Shown here piece by piece: positions 44,288 to 52,912 of a stretch of 64,000 bases of DNA (position 1 is its first letter; each line of letters begins with the position of its first letter). Location of the stretch: assembly GCF_014899185.1 (NCBI RefSeq), contig NZ_CP045201.1, positions 1,782,501 to 1,846,500 on the forward strand, given 5' to 3'. The DNA is from Pseudooceanicola spongiae (GTDB lineage: Bacteria > Pseudomonadota > Alphaproteobacteria > Rhodobacterales > Rhodobacteraceae). A program made the translations under genes and the position numbers. The notes below the pieces were generated by a model. It was not told the DNA's origin. It ran no database searches and worked only from the letters and a program-made list of their open reading frames with translations.

Positions 44288-44731
44288 ATGTTTGCAGATT
44301 TCCTCAACCGCCTCATCGCGCCGCAGCCCGATCCCCTGAACGACGGGGATGCCCGGCTGGCGCTTTCTGCCCTCATGGTGCGCGTGGCGCGCTCTGACGG
44401 CGTATATGACAAGGCGGAGCGGTCGATGATCGCGCGCCTCCTGTCGCAGCGCTACGCGCTTTCCACGCAAGAGTGCGAAGCCCTGCTGCAAGATGCTGAA
44501 ACGCTTGAGACTCAGGCCCCCGACACCGTGCGCTTCACCCGCGCCATCAAGGATGCGGTCCCCTACGAGAACCGTCTCTCGGTGGTCGAATCCCTGTGGA
44601 AAGTCGTCCTCGTCGATGGCGAACGCGAGGCCGAGGAAGACGCCGTCCTGCGCCTTGTCAGCAACCTGCTGGGCATCTCCGACCCCGAAAGCGCCCGCGC
44701 CCGTCAGGCCGCCCAGAGCGACGCCGGGTGA
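44288..44731 (+). CDS. TerB-like protein
   Basis: 147-aa all-helical protein of the TerB (tellurite resistance/DnaJ-associated) fold. LALSALMVRVARSDGVYDKAERSMIARLL and SLWKVVLVDGEREAEEDAVLRLVSNLLGI are the two acidic helical repeats with Asp-Gly turns. Its role is unknown in most bacteria. The ATG at 44288 was chosen over a longer frame. Only 4 bp separate its stop from the PhnD-like gene, so the two form an operon. Confidence 0.88.
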   Translation: MFADFLNRLIAPQPDPLNDGDARLALSALMVRVARSDGVYDKAERSMIARLLSQRYALSTQECEALLQDAETLETQAPDTVRFTRAIKDAVPYENRLSVVESLWKVVLVDGEREAEEDAVLRLVSNLLGISDPESARARQAAQSDAG

Positions 44732-44735
44732 GCTG

Positions 44736-45530
44736 ATGGGCGCGCCTGCCAGCGCAAACGGCCCCTCCATTGCGGCCTTTCCGATGTATGACCGGCCCGA
44801 AACCGCGCCGATCTATGACAGGCTCTGGCAGGCCACCCGCGACGCCCTTGGTCACGGGCCCGCCACGCTGACGCGCGGGCCGGACCTCTGGGACATCTGG
44901 CAAAGCCCTGATCTGCTGATCGCGCAGACCTGTGGCCTGCCATTCCGGTCCCGCCTCAAGGGCCACGTGACCCTGATCGGCACCCCCGATCCCGGCCTCC
45001 CCGACCTCGCCCCCGGCCAGTATCAAAGCCTAATCGTGGTGCACCGAGACGCCCCCGCCCGCCGCTTTGCCGACCTTGCCGGCCAGCGCTTTGCCTATAA
45101 CGAGGCGCTGTCGCAATCCGGCTGGGCCGCTCTGGCCGCCCATGCCGCGCAGCGCAACACCCCCCTCGGCCCGCTGCTGCAGACCGGCAGCCACACCGCC
45201 TCGGCCCGCGCCGTCGCCGAAGGCCGCGCCGCAGCCGCCTCGCTCGACCGCGTCACATGGCAGCTGCTTGCCGCGTTTGAGCCCTTCGCCAGGGACTTGC
45301 GCATCCTCGAGCAGACCGAGCCGACCCCGGCTCTGCCGTTTATCACCGCCCTCGGGCGCGATCCTGCGCCACTGCGCGCGGCCCTCTCCCGCGGGCTTGC
45401 GGCGCTCTCCCCAGACGAACGCGCCCTGATCGGCTTCACCCGCCTGATCGCGACCAAAGGCGCCGATTATTTCGCCATTCCGCTACCACCCACGCCCCCA
45501 CAAGGCGGACTAACGCAAAGTCAGAGCTGA
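44736..45530 (+). CDS. PhnD-like substrate-binding protein without signal peptide
   Basis: 264-aa protein resembling PhnD/SsuA-type solute-binding proteins: SIAAFPMYDRPETAPIYDRLW, IAQTCGLPFRSRLKGHVTLI, QSLIVVHRDAPARRFADLAGQRFAYNEALSQSGW, then EGRAAAASLDRVTWQLL. The chosen ATG at 44736 lies 4 bp after the TerB-like stop. Its N-terminus is polar and short (MGAPASANGP) with no hydrophobic signal segment, and no ABC permease of the PhnE type is nearby. It may be a cytoplasmic or accessory member, or the signal may have been lost. Ligand unknown. Confidence 0.8.
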   Translation: MGAPASANGPSIAAFPMYDRPETAPIYDRLWQATRDALGHGPATLTRGPDLWDIWQSPDLLIAQTCGLPFRSRLKGHVTLIGTPDPGLPDLAPGQYQSLIVVHRDAPARRFADLAGQRFAYNEALSQSGWAALAAHAAQRNTPLGPLLQTGSHTASARAVAEGRAAAASLDRVTWQLLAAFEPFARDLRILEQTEPTPALPFITALGRDPAPLRAALSRGLAALSPDERALIGFTRLIATKGADYFAIPLPPTPPQGGLTQSQS

Positions 45531-45609
45531 AAGCGGTTGCGAAGCTGTTGATTTCCGCCCAAATCTGCGCCCTACTGACGCGAACGCAAAACCGGAAATA
45601 CCCCCTCAC

Positions 45610-46386
45610 GTGAGCCAAAACCCACCCGTCATAGAGATCCGCGACCTGCACAAAGCCTATGGTGCGCTGGAGGTCCTCAAGGGCGTGTCGATGCGCGCCG
45701 CGCGCGGTGACGTGATTTCCCTCATCGGCTCCTCCGGATCGGGTAAATCCACCCTGCTGCGCTGCGCAAACCTGCTGGAACACAGCCAGCAGGGCGATAT
45801 CCTGTTCAAGGGCGAAGCGGTGCAGTGGAAAGGCCATGGCAGCCACCGCCGCCCCGGCAATCCCAAGCAGGTGCTGCGCATCCGCACGAACCTGTCGATG
45901 GTGTTTCAGCAGTTCAACCTCTGGTCCCACATGACCATCCTGCAGAACGTCATGGAGGCCCCGATCACCGTGCTCGGCCGCCCCCGCGAAGAGGTTGAGC
46001 CGAAGGCCCGCGCCTATCTCGCCAAGGTCGGCATCGCCGACAAGGCCGATGCCTGGCCCGCCCAGCTCTCGGGCGGTCAGCAACAGCGCGCCGCCATCGC
46101 CCGCGCCCTCTGCATGGAACCCGAAGCGCTGCTGTTTGACGAACCGACCTCCGCCCTCGACCCCGAGCTGGAGCAGGAGGTCGTCAAGGTCATCAAGGCC
46201 CTCGCGGCCGAGGGGCGCACCATGCTGCTGGTCACCCACGACATGCGCCTTGCCGCCGATGTCTCGGATCACGTCGTCTTCCTGCATCAGGGCAACCTGA
46301 TCGAGGAAGGCCCCCCCTCCGCGATCTTCGGCAGCCCGCAAACCGAACGCCTGCAACAATTCCTCAGCGCGACCCAAACCGCCTGA
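45610..46386 (+). CDS. Polar amino acid/opine-type ABC transporter, ATP-binding protein
   Basis: 258-aa HisP/OccP-type ATPase. Walker A is [14 protein letters not shown]-loop VFQQFNLWSHMT, signature [15 protein letters not shown], Walker [14 protein letters not shown]-loop VTHDMRLA. The QWKGHGSHRRPGNPKQVLRIRTNLSMVFQQFNLW insertion is typical of the HisP/opine subgroup. The start is GTG at 45610. It is first in the amine-utilisation gene set, followed by binding protein and two permeases. Confidence 0.93.
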   Translation: MSQNPPVIEIRDLHKAYGALEVLKGVSMRAARGDVISLIGSSGSGKSTLLRCANLLEHSQQGDILFKGEAVQWKGHGSHRRPGNPKQVLRIRTNLSMVFQQFNLWSHMTILQNVMEAPITVLGRPREEVEPKARAYLAKVGIADKADAWPAQLSGGQQQRAAIARALCMEPEALLFDEPTSALDPELEQEVVKVIKALAAEGRTMLLVTHDMRLAADVSDHVVFLHQGNLIEEGPPSAIFGSPQTERLQQFLSATQTA

Positions 46387-46463
46387 CAGCCTTTCGCCCC
46401 CGACACGCGGGGCCAATCCGGGCGGGACCAACCCGCTCACACTGAAAATATGGGAGATATTAC

Positions 46464-47183
46464 ATGAACAAACTCATCCTCAGCACCGCCCTTCTGGCCC
46501 TCACCGCCGGTGGCGCCTTCGCCGCCGACACCATCCGCATGGGCACCGAGGGCGCCTACCCTCCGTACAACTTCATCGACGACAACGGCGAAGTCGCAGG
46601 CTTTGAGCGTGAGCTTGGCGATGAACTCTGCACCCGCGCCGAGCTGACCTGCACCTGGGTCACCAACGACTGGGATTCGATCATCCCCAACCTAGTGTCG
46701 GGCAACTACGACACCATCATGGCCGGAATGTCGATCACCGCAGAGCGCCGTGAAGTCATCGAGTTCACCCAGGATTACTACCCCCCCACCGCCTCGATCT
46801 ACCTCGCGCCCGAAGCCGGCATCGATCTGACAGGCGCCGTCGTTGCCGCCCAGACCGGCACCATTCAGGCAGGCCACGTTGCGACCACCGGCGCCACCCT
46901 GCTGGAATTCGCCACCGGGGATGAAACCATCGCCGCCGTCAAGAACGGCGAGGCTGACGCCGTCTTCGCCGATCAGGACTTCCTGCTGCCCTACACCGAA
47001 GATGGCTCGCTGGTCGTCGTTGGCGATCCGGTGCCGCTGGGCGAAGGCATCGGCATGGGCCTGCGCAAAAGCGACGCCGAGCTGAAAGCCAAATTCGACA
47101 CCGCCATCACTGCGATGAAGGAAGACGGCACGCTGAACACCCTGCTCAAGAAGTACTTCGGCGACGAAACCTCGATCTATTGA
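46464..47183 (+). CDS. ABC transporter substrate-binding protein, LAO/HisJ type
   Basis: 239-aa periplasmic binding protein. The signal peptide is residues 1-20 (MNKLILSTALLALTAGGAFA). Ligand-binding landmarks are MGTEGAYPPYNFIDDNGEVAGFE and DELC, DWDSIIPNLVSGNYDTIMAGMSIT, and AAQTGTIQAGH. This subgroup usually binds basic amino acids or opines. GGGAGAT lies upstream of the ATG. The next genes are two permeases and glutamine-synthetase-like ligases, so a cationic amine or amino acid ligand is plausible. Confidence 0.92.
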   Translation: MNKLILSTALLALTAGGAFAADTIRMGTEGAYPPYNFIDDNGEVAGFERELGDELCTRAELTCTWVTNDWDSIIPNLVSGNYDTIMAGMSITAERREVIEFTQDYYPPTASIYLAPEAGIDLTGAVVAAQTGTIQAGHVATTGATLLEFATGDETIAAVKNGEADAVFADQDFLLPYTEDGSLVVVGDPVPLGEGIGMGLRKSDAELKAKFDTAITAMKEDGTLNTLLKKYFGDETSIY

Positions 47184-47313
47184 TGCACCTGTGCAGGGCC
47201 GCCCGGCCCTGCACGCCCCCCTCATGCTCAGCCAGACACCCCATATTCCACACGGTACCATAGCGCCCGCATCGCTCCGGCGCCCCGTTGGCGCGCGCGT
47301 GACGCCCCCGGGT

Positions 47314-47370
47314 CTTCTTCTTGCCGACAATATTCCGGGGGAGCGCCGTCAGGCGCGGGGGCAGCGCCCC
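47314..47370. repeat. Composite structured repeat: arm plus two hairpins
   Basis: Arm CTTCTTCTTGCC..ATATTCCGGGGGAG (47314-47343, minus sense), then GCGCC-GTCA-GGCGC (47343-47356) and GGGGGCAGCGCCCC (47357-47370). It occupies most of the spacer between the binding-protein gene and the first permease gene. In an operon such a structure could lower downstream transcript level and favour excess binding protein. Confidence 0.65.
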
Positions 47371-47404
47371 CTCCTGCCCCTGCCGAGCACGCCGAGGCTG
47401 CCTG

Positions 47405-48280
47405 ATGTTTGACTTCTGCGCCGATCCGGCCCTGCTCGACACCTTCCCCTGGATGGCCTGCTACCTCACGACCGGCAAACAGATGATGTTCTACGAGAGC
47501 TTTCTCGTCGTCATCGCCCTGCTCGCCGTGACCGCCCCCATTGCGCTTGCCGTCGGCTTCGGCGGCGCTCTGGCGCGGCGCTCGGCAATTGCCCCCCTGC
47601 GCTGGTTCGGCATCGGCTATACCTCGATCGTGCGCGGCGTACCCGACATCGCCTTCTTTCTCTTCGTGCCGCTCGCCCTCGATCAGGGGCTTGAGTATGT
47701 GCGCCACAAGGTCAAATGCCCGGACTGGGACATGCCGATCCGTCAGGGCAACGATTTCGTGGTCTGCGCCGCCGCCAAACTGCCGCAATCCAGCGCCCCC
47801 GCCATGGTGCACGATCTCTACGCCATCGCCCTCGCCATCGCCGCCTATGCCTTCGTCTTCGGCGCCTTCGCGGCCTTCGTGCTCTCTGGCGCGATGAATG
47901 CCGTCCCGCGGGCACAGCTTGAAACCGCCGAGGCCTATGGCCTGTCGCGCCGCCAGATCACCTGGCGCATCCTCGTACCGCAGATGTGGGTCTATGCGCT
48001 GCCCGGCCTGTCGAACCTGTGGATGGTGCTGATCAAGGCCACGCCGCTGCTGTTCCTGCTCGGCATCACCGATATCGTCTACTGGGCGCGCGAGCTCGGC
48101 GGCATGAAGACCTCCGCCTATGCCTATGCGCATGGCGACTGGCGGCTGTGGTACTTCCTGGCGCTGCTGGTGTTCTACCTCGGCATGACCAAACTGTCCG
48201 AAATCGCGTTCGAGCGTCTCAGCCAGCGCCTGTCGCGCGGTCAGGCGACACTCGCCGGCATGTCTCAGGCCAAATCATGA
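47405..48280 (+). CDS. ABC transporter permease (HisQ/OccQ type)
   Basis: 291-aa inner-membrane permease with about five to six hydrophobic segments. The EAA-type loop is ETAEAYGLSRRQITWRILVP, and LSNLWMVLIKATPLLFLLGI is characteristic of the HisQ family. It contains an insertion with two Cys (KVKCPDW, FVVCAAAK) between early helices that is longer than in E. coli HisQ. Stop and next start are 13 bp apart. Confidence 0.92.
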   Translation: MFDFCADPALLDTFPWMACYLTTGKQMMFYESFLVVIALLAVTAPIALAVGFGGALARRSAIAPLRWFGIGYTSIVRGVPDIAFFLFVPLALDQGLEYVRHKVKCPDWDMPIRQGNDFVVCAAAKLPQSSAPAMVHDLYAIALAIAAYAFVFGAFAAFVLSGAMNAVPRAQLETAEAYGLSRRQITWRILVPQMWVYALPGLSNLWMVLIKATPLLFLLGITDIVYWARELGGMKTSAYAYAHGDWRLWYFLALLVFYLGMTKLSEIAFERLSQRLSRGQATLAGMSQAKS

Positions 48281-48293
48281 CGGGGGTCCGGAG

Positions 48294-49133
48294 ATGAGCT
48301 GCATCGACGTCATCCAGACCTACGGTCTGCGCTCCATCGGCCTCGGTGAACGCCTGTTGCCGCGCAGCGACTTCACGCTCTGCGATCAGTTCGTGCTGAT
48401 CGGCTCGGGGATGCTGTGGAACCTCTACTTCGGCATTGCCGCGCTGTTCTTCGGCTTTTTCGCCTCGATCGCACTGGCCTGCGCGCGCAACGTGCCCAAC
48501 CGCTTCATCCGCAAGCCCGCCGACTGGTTCATCTTCGTCTTCCGGGGCTCGCCGCTGTTCATCCAGTTCTTCCTGTTTTACCAGGCCTTCACCCTGCTGC
48601 CGCGCGAAGGCCTGTCGCTGAACCTCGGGATCGTCACGCTCACTGCTGACACCAGCTGGCTGACCCGCGCCTGGGCCGGGGCGCTGATCGTGCTGTTCCT
48701 CAACACCACCGCCTACGCGGGCGAGATCTTCTATGGCGCTCTGCGCTCGGTCCCCAAGGGCGATCTTGAAGCCGCTGATGCCTATGGCTTTTCCGGCTGG
48801 AAGAAATTCCGCCACATCACCTTTCCGACCATGCTGCGCCTCGGCTGGCCCGCCTACACGAACGAGGCGATCTTCCTGTTCCACGCCACCACCCTGGTCT
48901 ATTTCAGCTCGTTCCCAGCGCGCCAGCAGAACGGAGACGCGCTCTATTACGCCAAGTATTTCGCCGACAAGACCTTCAACCCCTTCATCCCCTATCCGAT
49001 CCTGGCGATGTATTTCATCCTGCTGACCCTGATGGTGGTGATGATCTACGGGGCAATCTATCGCCGCCTCAACCGGCATTTACCGTCAAATGCAAGACGA
49101 AGGCTGCGCCCGCGTATCGCCATGATAAGGTAG
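48294..49133 (+). CDS. ABC transporter permease (HisM/OccM type)
   Basis: 279-aa partner permease. EAA-type loop EAADAYGFSGWKKFRHITFP; FRGSPLFIQFFLFYQAF and AYTNEAIFLFHATTLVYFSS are HisM-family features. The extended N-terminus with a Cys pair (SCIDV, FTLCDQF) matches the other permease's insertion in style. With the ATPase and binding protein it completes a heterodimeric importer. Confidence 0.92.
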   Translation: MSCIDVIQTYGLRSIGLGERLLPRSDFTLCDQFVLIGSGMLWNLYFGIAALFFGFFASIALACARNVPNRFIRKPADWFIFVFRGSPLFIQFFLFYQAFTLLPREGLSLNLGIVTLTADTSWLTRAWAGALIVLFLNTTAYAGEIFYGALRSVPKGDLEAADAYGFSGWKKFRHITFPTMLRLGWPAYTNEAIFLFHATTLVYFSSFPARQQNGDALYYAKYFADKTFNPFIPYPILAMYFILLTLMVVMIYGAIYRRLNRHLPSNARRRLRPRIAMIR

Positions 49134-49307
49134 GGCATGACTCAGGCCTATCTCTCACCGGACACCACGTCCTCTGCCTATCGCCAGGCACGCCCCCCCT
49201 GGGCTGCCTGAGCGCTTCAGATGACGCCCGCGACGCTCGCTTTTTGCTGAGCCCGCGACAAGGTTTCCAGTGTGCCAGACCACCGGCATGCGCAGACAGA
49301 GTCCTAA

Positions 49308-50624
49308 ATGCAATTTGATCAATTCCGCACGTTCCGTGTTGCCGCCGCTGACCTCAACGGCCAGATGCGGGGCAAACGTGTGCCCCAGTCCGCCTATGCC
49401 AAGCTTGATATCGAAGGCTCGCGGATGCCGCTTTCCGTCCTCAACGTCGATATCTGGGGCGCGGACATCGAAGATTCGCCGCTGGTGTTCGCCTCGGGCG
49501 ACGAAGATGGCGTGCTGAAACCGACCGAGCATGGCCCGGTGCCGATGCCCTGGCTCGACAGCCCCTCCGCCCTTGTGCCGATGTGGATGTTCCACGACGA
49601 TGGCCGCCCCTTCGCCGGTGATCCGCGCCACGCCCTGCGCCGGGTGCTGGACCGCTACGCCGAGCGCGGCTGGACCGTGCAGGCCGCCGTCGAGATGGAG
49701 TTCTATCTTGTCGACGACACCGGCCACCAGCTCTCTGCGCCGCAAAACCCGATCTCGGGTCGCCCGGTGTTCGGCAACGCGATCCTGTCGATCCGCCAGC
49801 TGGATGCCTTCGATGCCTTCCTGACCGACCTCTACGAGGCCTGCGACGCCATGGATATCCCGGCGGACTCGGCCTCCTCCGAAGCGGGTCTGGGGCAGTT
49901 CGAGATCAACCTCGCGCACCGCGATGCGATGGCCGCCGCAGATGACGCCTGGCTGTTCAAAAGCCTCGTCCGTGGCATGGCGCGGCGTCACGACATGGCC
50001 GCGACCTTCATGGCCAAGCCCTTCCCCAATGACGCCGGCAACGGCATGCATGTGCACTTTTCCGTGCTGGACGAAGACGGCAACAACATCTTCGACGATG
50101 GCGGCCCCAAGGGCACCGAGCTGCTGCGCAACGCCGTCGCGGGCTGTATCGCGGGGATGCCGGGCGGCACGCTGCTCTGGGCGCCGCATGGCAATTCCTA
50201 CGCCCGCTTCGCGCCCGGGGCCCACGCCCCCACCAGCGCCTGCTGGGCCTATGAGAACCGCACCGCCGCGATCCGCATTCCCTCCGGCCCGCACCGCGCG
50301 CGCCGCATCGAACACCGCGTCGCTTGTGGTGACATCAACCCCTACCTGACGCTCTCAGCCATCCTCGGCTCCGCGCTGGCAGGGATCGAGGACGGCCTGC
50401 AACCCTCCGAGCCGATCACAGGCAACGCCTATGACCTCGACCTGCCCGGCATCATGCCCGACTGGGCCAGTGCCATCGACCGGTTCGAGATCGACCCCGT
50501 CATGGCGCGCATCTTCACGCCCGAGCTGATCCAGAACCTGACCATGACGAAACGGCAGGAGGTCCGCCGACTGGCCGAACTGCCCCCGGAAGAGCACTGG
50601 ATGGTCTACCTGGAAACGGTCTGA
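49308..50624 (+). CDS. Glutamine-synthetase-family ligase 1 (gamma-glutamyl amine ligase, PuuA-like)
   Basis: 438-aa GS-type ligase. N-terminal VAAADLNGQMRGKRVPQSAY is the beta-grasp domain as in PuuA. The catalytic domain shows VEMEFYLVDD, EAGLGQFEINLAHRDAM, GNGMHVHFSVLDEDGNN and ENRTAAIRIPSG. These enzymes ATP-dependently join glutamate's gamma-carboxyl to an amine such as putrescine. The shortened N-terminal domain distinguishes it from housekeeping GlnA. Context (importer, amidotransferase, second ligase, FAD oxidase) supports amine catabolism. Substrate not fixed. Confidence 0.9.
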   Translation: MQFDQFRTFRVAAADLNGQMRGKRVPQSAYAKLDIEGSRMPLSVLNVDIWGADIEDSPLVFASGDEDGVLKPTEHGPVPMPWLDSPSALVPMWMFHDDGRPFAGDPRHALRRVLDRYAERGWTVQAAVEMEFYLVDDTGHQLSAPQNPISGRPVFGNAILSIRQLDAFDAFLTDLYEACDAMDIPADSASSEAGLGQFEINLAHRDAMAAADDAWLFKSLVRGMARRHDMAATFMAKPFPNDAGNGMHVHFSVLDEDGNNIFDDGGPKGTELLRNAVAGCIAGMPGGTLLWAPHGNSYARFAPGAHAPTSACWAYENRTAAIRIPSGPHRARRIEHRVACGDINPYLTLSAILGSALAGIEDGLQPSEPITGNAYDLDLPGIMPDWASAIDRFEIDPVMARIFTPELIQNLTMTKRQEVRRLAELPPEEHWMVYLETV

Positions 50625-50750
50625 GGCGGTACCGCCCTTCTGCCATGCAGCAGGGCGGGCCGCGATCCCCGGCACAGGGCCTGACACCTCCCGGCCCTTG
50701 CCGCCTGTTCTCCGCTCCTCTACCCTCAGCACGACAAACATCGGTGTTTT

Positions 50751-51437
50751 ATGAAAATCGGCATCCTGCAGACCGGCCACGCGCCAGACGAGATCCGCGA
50801 CGCGATCGGCGACTACCCGAAACTGTTCACCCAGCTGCTCGACGGCAACGGCTTCACCTTTGAAACCTTTCCCGTCGTCGACGGCGTCTTTCCCGACAGC
50901 GCCACCACCTGCGATGGCTGGCTGATCACCGGCTCGCGCCACGGCGCCTATGAAGATCACGCATGGATCCCCCCACTTGAAGATCTGATCCGCGAGATCC
51001 GCGACACCGGTCGCCCACTGGTCGGCGTCTGCTTCGGCCACCAGATCATCGCCCAGGCCCTCGGCGGCAAGGTCGAGAAATTCTCCGGTGGCTGGTCGGT
51101 AGGTGCGACCCGCTATACGGGCGACGCTGGTGACGTGACGCTGAACGCCTGGCACCAGGATCAGGTGACGCAGGTGCCCGAGGGCGCGCGCGTCGTCGCC
51201 TCCTCGCCGTTCTGCGAAAACGCAGCGCTGCTTTATGGCGACAAGATCTACACCGTGCAGGCCCATCCCGAATTCACCGCCCCCGTCGTCGCCTCGCTGC
51301 TCGCCACCCGCGCGCCCGGTGTCGTGCCCCCCGATCTGATCGATGCCGCACACAGCGCCGTCGACACCCCCACCACGGCCCAGGCCGAGGCCGATCGCAT
51401 GGCCGCCCTCTTCAAAGGATCGCAAAATGACAGCTGA
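50751..51437 (+). CDS. Class I glutamine amidotransferase-like hydrolase
   Basis: 228-aa GuaA-type amidotransferase domain alone. Nucleophile C94 in GVCFGHQ, and H172/E174 in AHPEF, so the triad is intact. DGWLITGSRHGAYEDHAWI is typical of the stand-alone GMP-synthase-like class. In gamma-glutamylation pathways a hydrolase of this fold (PuuD in E. coli, a different branch) releases glutamate from the gamma-glutamyl acid; that role is inferred here from position. The stop codon lies 11 bp inside the next gene, so expression is coupled. Confidence 0.88.
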   Translation: MKIGILQTGHAPDEIRDAIGDYPKLFTQLLDGNGFTFETFPVVDGVFPDSATTCDGWLITGSRHGAYEDHAWIPPLEDLIREIRDTGRPLVGVCFGHQIIAQALGGKVEKFSGGWSVGATRYTGDAGDVTLNAWHQDQVTQVPEGARVVASSPFCENAALLYGDKIYTVQAHPEFTAPVVASLLATRAPGVVPPDLIDAAHSAVDTPTTAQAEADRMAALFKGSQNDS

Positions 51438-52788
51438 ATGGACCAAGCAGATCCCGCAGTCGGCCCAGGAATACCTGGAAAACCGCCGTCTGGACGAGGT
51501 TGAATGCATCATCTCCGACCTGCCCGGCATCGCCCGTGGCAAGGCCGTTCCCGCCACCAAGTTCACCCGGCAGAAATACTTCCACCTGCCGAACTCGATC
51601 TTCTTCCAGACCATCACAGGCGACTGGTCCGATGCCGCCGGGGCCGAGGGCTTCACCGAACCGGACATGATCCTCAAGCCCGACTACTCCACCGCCACCG
51701 CCGCCCCCTGGACCGGCGACTGGACGCTGCAGATCATCCACGACGCCTACGACCGCAAGGATCAGCCGATCCCCTTTTCGCCGCGCAACGTGCTGAAACG
51801 GGTCTGCAAACTCTACGAAGATCAGGGCTGGAAACCGATCGTCGCGCCGGAGATGGAGTTCTACCTCGTCGCGCGCAACATCGACCCGGCCAAGCCGATC
51901 GAGCCGATGATGGGCCGCTCGGGCCGCCCCGCCGCCGCCCGTCAGGCCTATTCGATGACCGCCGTGGATGAATTCGGCCCCGTGATCGACGACATCTACG
52001 ACTTCGCCGAAGCGCAAGGGTTCGAGATCGACGGCATCACCCAGGAAGGCGGCGCCGGCCAGCTTGAGATCAACCTGCGCCACGGCAGCCCTGTCAAGCT
52101 CGCGGACGAAGTGTTCTACTTCAAGCGCCTGATCCGCGAAGCCGCCCTGCGCCACGATTGTTTCGCCACCTTCATGGCCAAACCCATCGCGGGCGAGCCC
52201 GGCTCGGCCATGCACATCCACCACTCGGTGATGGATATCGAAACCGGCAAGAACATCTTCACCGGCCCCGCAGGCGGCGAAACCGACGCCTTCTTCACCT
52301 TCATCGGCGGCCTGCAGAAACACCTCCCCGAGGCGATCCCCCTGCTGGCGCCCTACGTCAATTCCTACCGCCGCTACGTCAAGGACCATGCCGCCCCGAT
52401 CAACCTCGAATGGGGTCGCGACAACCGCACCACCGGCATCCGCGTGCCGATCTCCGACACCGAGGCGCGCCGGATCGAAAACCGCGTCGCCGGCATGGAT
52501 TGCAACCCCTACCTCGGCATCGCCGCCTCGCTGGCCGCCGGCTACCTCGGCCTGATGAACGAGGAACGCCCCAGCAAGCAGTTCCGCGGCGACGCCTATG
52601 AGGGCGAGGGCGACTTCCCCCGCACCCTCGGCGAAGCGCTCGACGTGATGGACGGCGCCACCGCCCTGGGCGAGGTCCTCGGCCCGGAATTCCTGCGCGT
52701 CTACTCCATCGTGAAACGCACCGAGTACGAGGAATTCCTCAACGTGATCTCCCCGTGGGAACGCGAACACCTCCTCCTCAACGCCTGA
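51427..52788 (+). CDS. Glutamine-synthetase-family ligase 2 (gamma-glutamyl amine ligase, PuuA-like)
   Basis: 453-aa GS-type ligase related to but clearly different from the one at 49308. DEVECIISDLPGIARGKAVPA is the N-terminal domain, then VAPEMEFYLVARN, TQEGGAGQLEINLRHG, GSAMHIHHSVMD and DNRTTGIRVPISD. The ATG at 51427 overlaps the amidotransferase stop by 11 bp and follows AAAGGAT. Two paralogous ligases in one operon suggest two amine substrates or a hetero-oligomer. The EPMMGRSGRP insertion may shape the amine pocket. Confidence 0.91.
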   Translation: MTAEWTKQIPQSAQEYLENRRLDEVECIISDLPGIARGKAVPATKFTRQKYFHLPNSIFFQTITGDWSDAAGAEGFTEPDMILKPDYSTATAAPWTGDWTLQIIHDAYDRKDQPIPFSPRNVLKRVCKLYEDQGWKPIVAPEMEFYLVARNIDPAKPIEPMMGRSGRPAAARQAYSMTAVDEFGPVIDDIYDFAEAQGFEIDGITQEGGAGQLEINLRHGSPVKLADEVFYFKRLIREAALRHDCFATFMAKPIAGEPGSAMHIHHSVMDIETGKNIFTGPAGGETDAFFTFIGGLQKHLPEAIPLLAPYVNSYRRYVKDHAAPINLEWGRDNRTTGIRVPISDTEARRIENRVAGMDCNPYLGIAASLAAGYLGLMNEERPSKQFRGDAYEGEGDFPRTLGEALDVMDGATALGEVLGPEFLRVYSIVKRTEYEEFLNVISPWEREHLLLNA

Positions 52789-52797
52789 CGACACCAA

Positions 52798-52828
52798 AGC
52801 CGCGCGCCCCCTCCTTTCGCGCGCGGCT
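52798..52828 (+). terminator. Hairpin after ligase 2
   Basis: AGCCGCGCG (52798-52806) pairs with CGCGCGGCT (52820-52828) just downstream of the stop codon, followed by CCCCCGTCATCTTG rather than a T-tract. It may attenuate rather than fully end transcription before the PuuB-like gene. Confidence 0.55.
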
Positions 52829-52834
52829 CCCCCG

Positions 52835-52866
52835 TCATCTTGCCCCAAATACTTTCGCCGAAGGCC
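52835..52866 (-). repeat. Dispersed intergenic repeat arm
   Basis: TCATCTTGCC...AAATACTTTCGCCG then AAGGCC, a single minus-sense arm with a slightly degraded core. It lies between a hairpin and the PuuB-like start codon, so it is probably transcribed as part of that gene's leader. Confidence 0.6.
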
Positions 52867-52912
52867 CCACCCGCCCAAAAGGCACAGGAGGCCCCAAAAT
52901 CCGAAAGCCCTC

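Noticed and set aside
49155..50315. Long antisense frames opposite the ligase genes (also 50355-51677 and 51412-52914)
   Set aside because: Compositional shadows of the GS-type ligases and amidotransferase; no recognisable domains.
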